Assembly (NCBI RefSeq): GCF_026410255.1
Contig: NZ_JAPMLL010000005.1
Location: 1-64,000, forward strand
Source of the DNA: Xanthomarina sp. F1114
Lineage (GTDB): Bacteria > Bacteroidota > Bacteroidia > Flavobacteriales > Flavobacteriaceae
Length of the DNA stretch: 64,000 bases
Reading direction: 5' to 3'
Shown here: piece by piece, positions 62,410-64,000 of the stretch
Layout of the letters: every line of letters starts with the position of its first letter
Position numbering within the stretch: position 1 is the first letter of the stretch
Notes under the pieces: generated by a model
What the model saw: the letters and a program-made list of their open reading frames with translations, nothing else
What the model was told of the DNA's origin: nothing
Database searches by the model: none
Translations under genes and position numbers: made by a program

Positions 62410-63168
62410 TTGAACAAAACAGAATTAAAAGAATTTTTAGATGCCAAGGTCATTCAATATAATCGACTAGATTTTATTGAAAGCGATCCCATTCAAATTC
62501 CACATCTTTTTAGTAAAAAAGAAGATATTGAAATTGCAGGCTTTCTCAGTGCAACCATTGCCTGGGGAAATAGAAAAAGCATTATAAACAATGCTAGTAA
62601 AATGATGGAACTACTAGATCATTCGCCGTATGAATTTGTAATAGATCACCAAGAACAAGATTTAGAAGCTTTGCTCCCATTTGTACATAGAACGTTTAAT
62701 GGCACAGATTTTATCACTTTTATAAAGGCTTTACAGCATATTTACAAAAATCATGAGGGTTTGGAGGCTATTTTTTCAAGTGAAACAGATTCGTTACAAA
62801 ATTCCATTCATCATTTTAAAAAGGTGTTTTTCGAAATTGAGCATTTACCAAGAACTCAAAAACATATAAGTGATCCGTTAAAGAACTCGGCTGCTAAAAG
62901 AATTAATATGTATTTAAGATGGATGGTTCGCTCGGATAATACGGGCGTAGATTTTGGGATTTGGAAGCGTATCTCTCCTTCAAAATTATCCTGTCCTCTA
63001 GATGTACATTCTGGAAACGTAGCCCGAAAACTAGGTTTATTAAAACGCAAACAAAACGATGCAAAAGCTTTAGCCGAGCTCGACAAAGCCCTGCGAAAAC
63101 TAGATTCCAACGACCCTGTAAAATACGATTTTGCACTCTTTGGCTTGGGTGTTTTCGAAGGATTTTAA
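62410..63168 (+). CDS. TIGR02757 family protein
   Basis: The 252-residue protein uses a TTG start at 62410; there is no in-frame ATG nearby and the opening NKTELKEFLDAKVIQYN matches the family start. It is mostly helical and contains the conserved segments SDPIQIPHLFSKKEDIEIAGFLSATIAWGNRKSII (seen as two blocks), RWMVRSDNTGVDFGIW and CPLDVHSGNVARKLGLL (the latter resembles a DNA-glycosylase helix-hairpin-helix region). It ends with KYDFALFGLGVFEGF. DNA-repair relation is plausible from that similarity, but function is not established. It is 122 nt from the next gene on the opposite strand and 59 nt from the following plus-strand gene. Confidence 0.85.
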   Translation: MNKTELKEFLDAKVIQYNRLDFIESDPIQIPHLFSKKEDIEIAGFLSATIAWGNRKSIINNASKMMELLDHSPYEFVIDHQEQDLEALLPFVHRTFNGTDFITFIKALQHIYKNHEGLEAIFSSETDSLQNSIHHFKKVFFEIEHLPRTQKHISDPLKNSAAKRINMYLRWMVRSDNTGVDFGIWKRISPSKLSCPLDVHSGNVARKLGLLKRKQNDAKALAELDKALRKLDSNDPVKYDFALFGLGVFEGF

Positions 63169-63227
63169 CAATTTATAAAAATGACTTACAATAAAACAAT
63201 TTATCTTTAAGCTTTTAAATAAATATT

Positions 63228-64000
63228 ATGAAACACCTCTTTTTACTACTTGCTACATTTTCAACGAGTTTGCTTTTTTCGCAAGCCATTAAAATTCCTT
63301 TAGATACTACGGTTGTTACCAATCATACAATAGCTATTAACGGACAAAACCTGTCTTATCGAGCCACGGCTGGGACACAACCTGTATGGAACAAAAAAGG
63401 CGAACCTATTGCGACTTTATTTTATACGTATTATAAAAAAAGTAATAGTGATAAGGAAAAACGTCCCATTATTTTTTCATTCAATGGTGGTCCAGGTTCG
63501 GCATCTGCATGGATGCATATTGCCTACACAGGTCCTGTAGTATTGAATATTGATGAAGAAGGTTACCCAATTCAACCCTATGGTGTAAAAGATAATCCGC
63601 ACTCTATTTTAGATGTAGCAGATATTGTTTTTATAGATCCCGTAAATACGGGATATTCAAGAATGGTTGCAGATAAAGAAGGAAAGTTACCAGATAGAAA
63701 AACATTCTTTGGAATTAATGCTGATATAAAATATCTGGCTGAATGGATGAACACTTTTGTTTCTAGAAATAACCGTTGGGAATCTCCAAAATATTTAATT
63801 GGCGAAAGCTATGGAGGTCCAAGAGTGATGGGCTTGGCAAAAGAATTACAGAACAAACAATGGATGTACTTAAATGGAGTGATTTTAGTATCGCCAGCCG
63901 ATTATAAAATATATTCAACCAATCAGCCCATATATTCTGCCTTAAACTTGCCATATTTTACGGCAGCAGCTTGGCATCAAAAGGCACTTCCTAGCTCATT
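63228..64000 (+). CDS. S10 family serine carboxypeptidase (3' end outside window)
   Basis: A frame open from the ATG at 63228 to the window end encodes the first ~257 residues. It has a signal peptide (MKHLFLLLATFSTSLLFSQ), then the S10 pattern: IIFSFNGGPGSASAWMH (substrate-binding GGPG), DPVNTGYSRM, and the nucleophile region LIGESYGGPRVMGLA (Ser in GESYGG). The catalytic Asp and His would lie beyond the window. It is a secreted peptidase that removes C-terminal residues, or a related esterase/acyltransferase. It begins 59 nt after the TIGR02757 stop. A TATCTTTA element at 63202-63209 resembles a -7 site. Confidence 0.9.
   Translation, partial: MKHLFLLLATFSTSLLFSQAIKIPLDTTVVTNHTIAINGQNLSYRATAGTQPVWNKKGEPIATLFYTYYKKSNSDKEKRPIIFSFNGGPGSASAWMHIAYTGPVVLNIDEEGYPIQPYGVKDNPHSILDVADIVFIDPVNTGYSRMVADKEGKLPDRKTFFGINADIKYLAEWMNTFVSRNNRWESPKYLIGESYGGPRVMGLAKELQNKQWMYLNGVILVSPADYKIYSTNQPIYSALNLPYFTAAAWHQKALPSS

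Overview
This 64-kb window is AT-rich chromosomal DNA from a member of the Bacteroidota, almost certainly a gliding or surface-adhesive Flavobacteriaceae species. The evidence is gene content (PorP/SprF proteins, type B T9SS sorting domains, SprB-type repeats, DUF6146/DUF6787/DUF5916/TIGR02757 families), promoters of the TAnnTTTG type, and signal peptides ending in ..AQ or ..SQ. I saw no rRNA, tRNA, CRISPR array, insertion sequence or prophage.

Layout. (1) 1-4016 (+): the 3' end of a repeat-rich surface adhesin with a type B T9SS sorting domain, a PorP/SprF protein and a TPR/PD40/OmpA protein, closed by a strong terminator. (2) 4446-6896 (+): a sodium:solute symporter and an outer-membrane channel-like protein. 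(3) 23524-7149 (-): a beta-helix secreted protein followed by a four-gene set in the order sprC-sprD-sprB-sprF. It includes a ~3220-residue adhesin with about 29 SprB-type repeats and a SprD-like protein that joins a PorP barrel, an Ala-rich helix made of eleven 16-residue repeats, and a SPOR-like C-terminus. (4) 24.3-26.7 kb (-): a small secreted protein, an SDR oxidoreductase, an FAD/NAD(P)H reductase and an AhpD-like protein. (5) 31131-27108 (-): an Rrf2-type Fe-S regulator heading a non-canonical cbb3-like oxidase cluster. (6) 31.7-35.1 kb: a DUF3108 protein, an acidic-tail membrane protein, and three outer-membrane beta-barrel genes, each with a near-identical terminator. (7) 41391-35141 (-): ychF, then parE, a membrane protein and parC, the last three translationally coupled. 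(8) 41.7-46.8 kb: methyltransferase, serine hydrolase, DHA2-type MFS exporter, LamG lipoprotein. (9) 47.1-51.7 kb: ferredoxin, divergent from a LuxC-like acyl-CoA reductase, serC, serA and a DUF937 protein. (10) 51.9-55.5 kb (+): DUF6146 lipoprotein, DUF6787 membrane protein, a small His-rich protein and a TonB-dependent receptor with a His/Asp-rich loop, probably metal (zinc-like) uptake. (11) 55.6-64.0 kb: a small membrane protein, a DUF5916 protein, a LolD-like ATPase, a three-domain fusion (APH kinase, M23 peptidase, class III aminotransferase), a TIGR02757 protein and the 5' part of an S10 serine carboxypeptidase.

How the genes work together: the left third is devoted to building and exporting giant cell-surface proteins through the type IX secretion and gliding machinery. 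The remainder is mostly core metabolism and maintenance (topoisomerase IV, serine synthesis, respiration) mixed with envelope and transport functions. The most unusual items are the SprD-like barrel-helix-SPOR protein, the kinase/peptidase/phospho-lyase-like fusion, the membrane protein embedded in the topoisomerase IV operon, and the Rrf2-headed oxidase cluster. None can be called a wholly new system from sequence alone.
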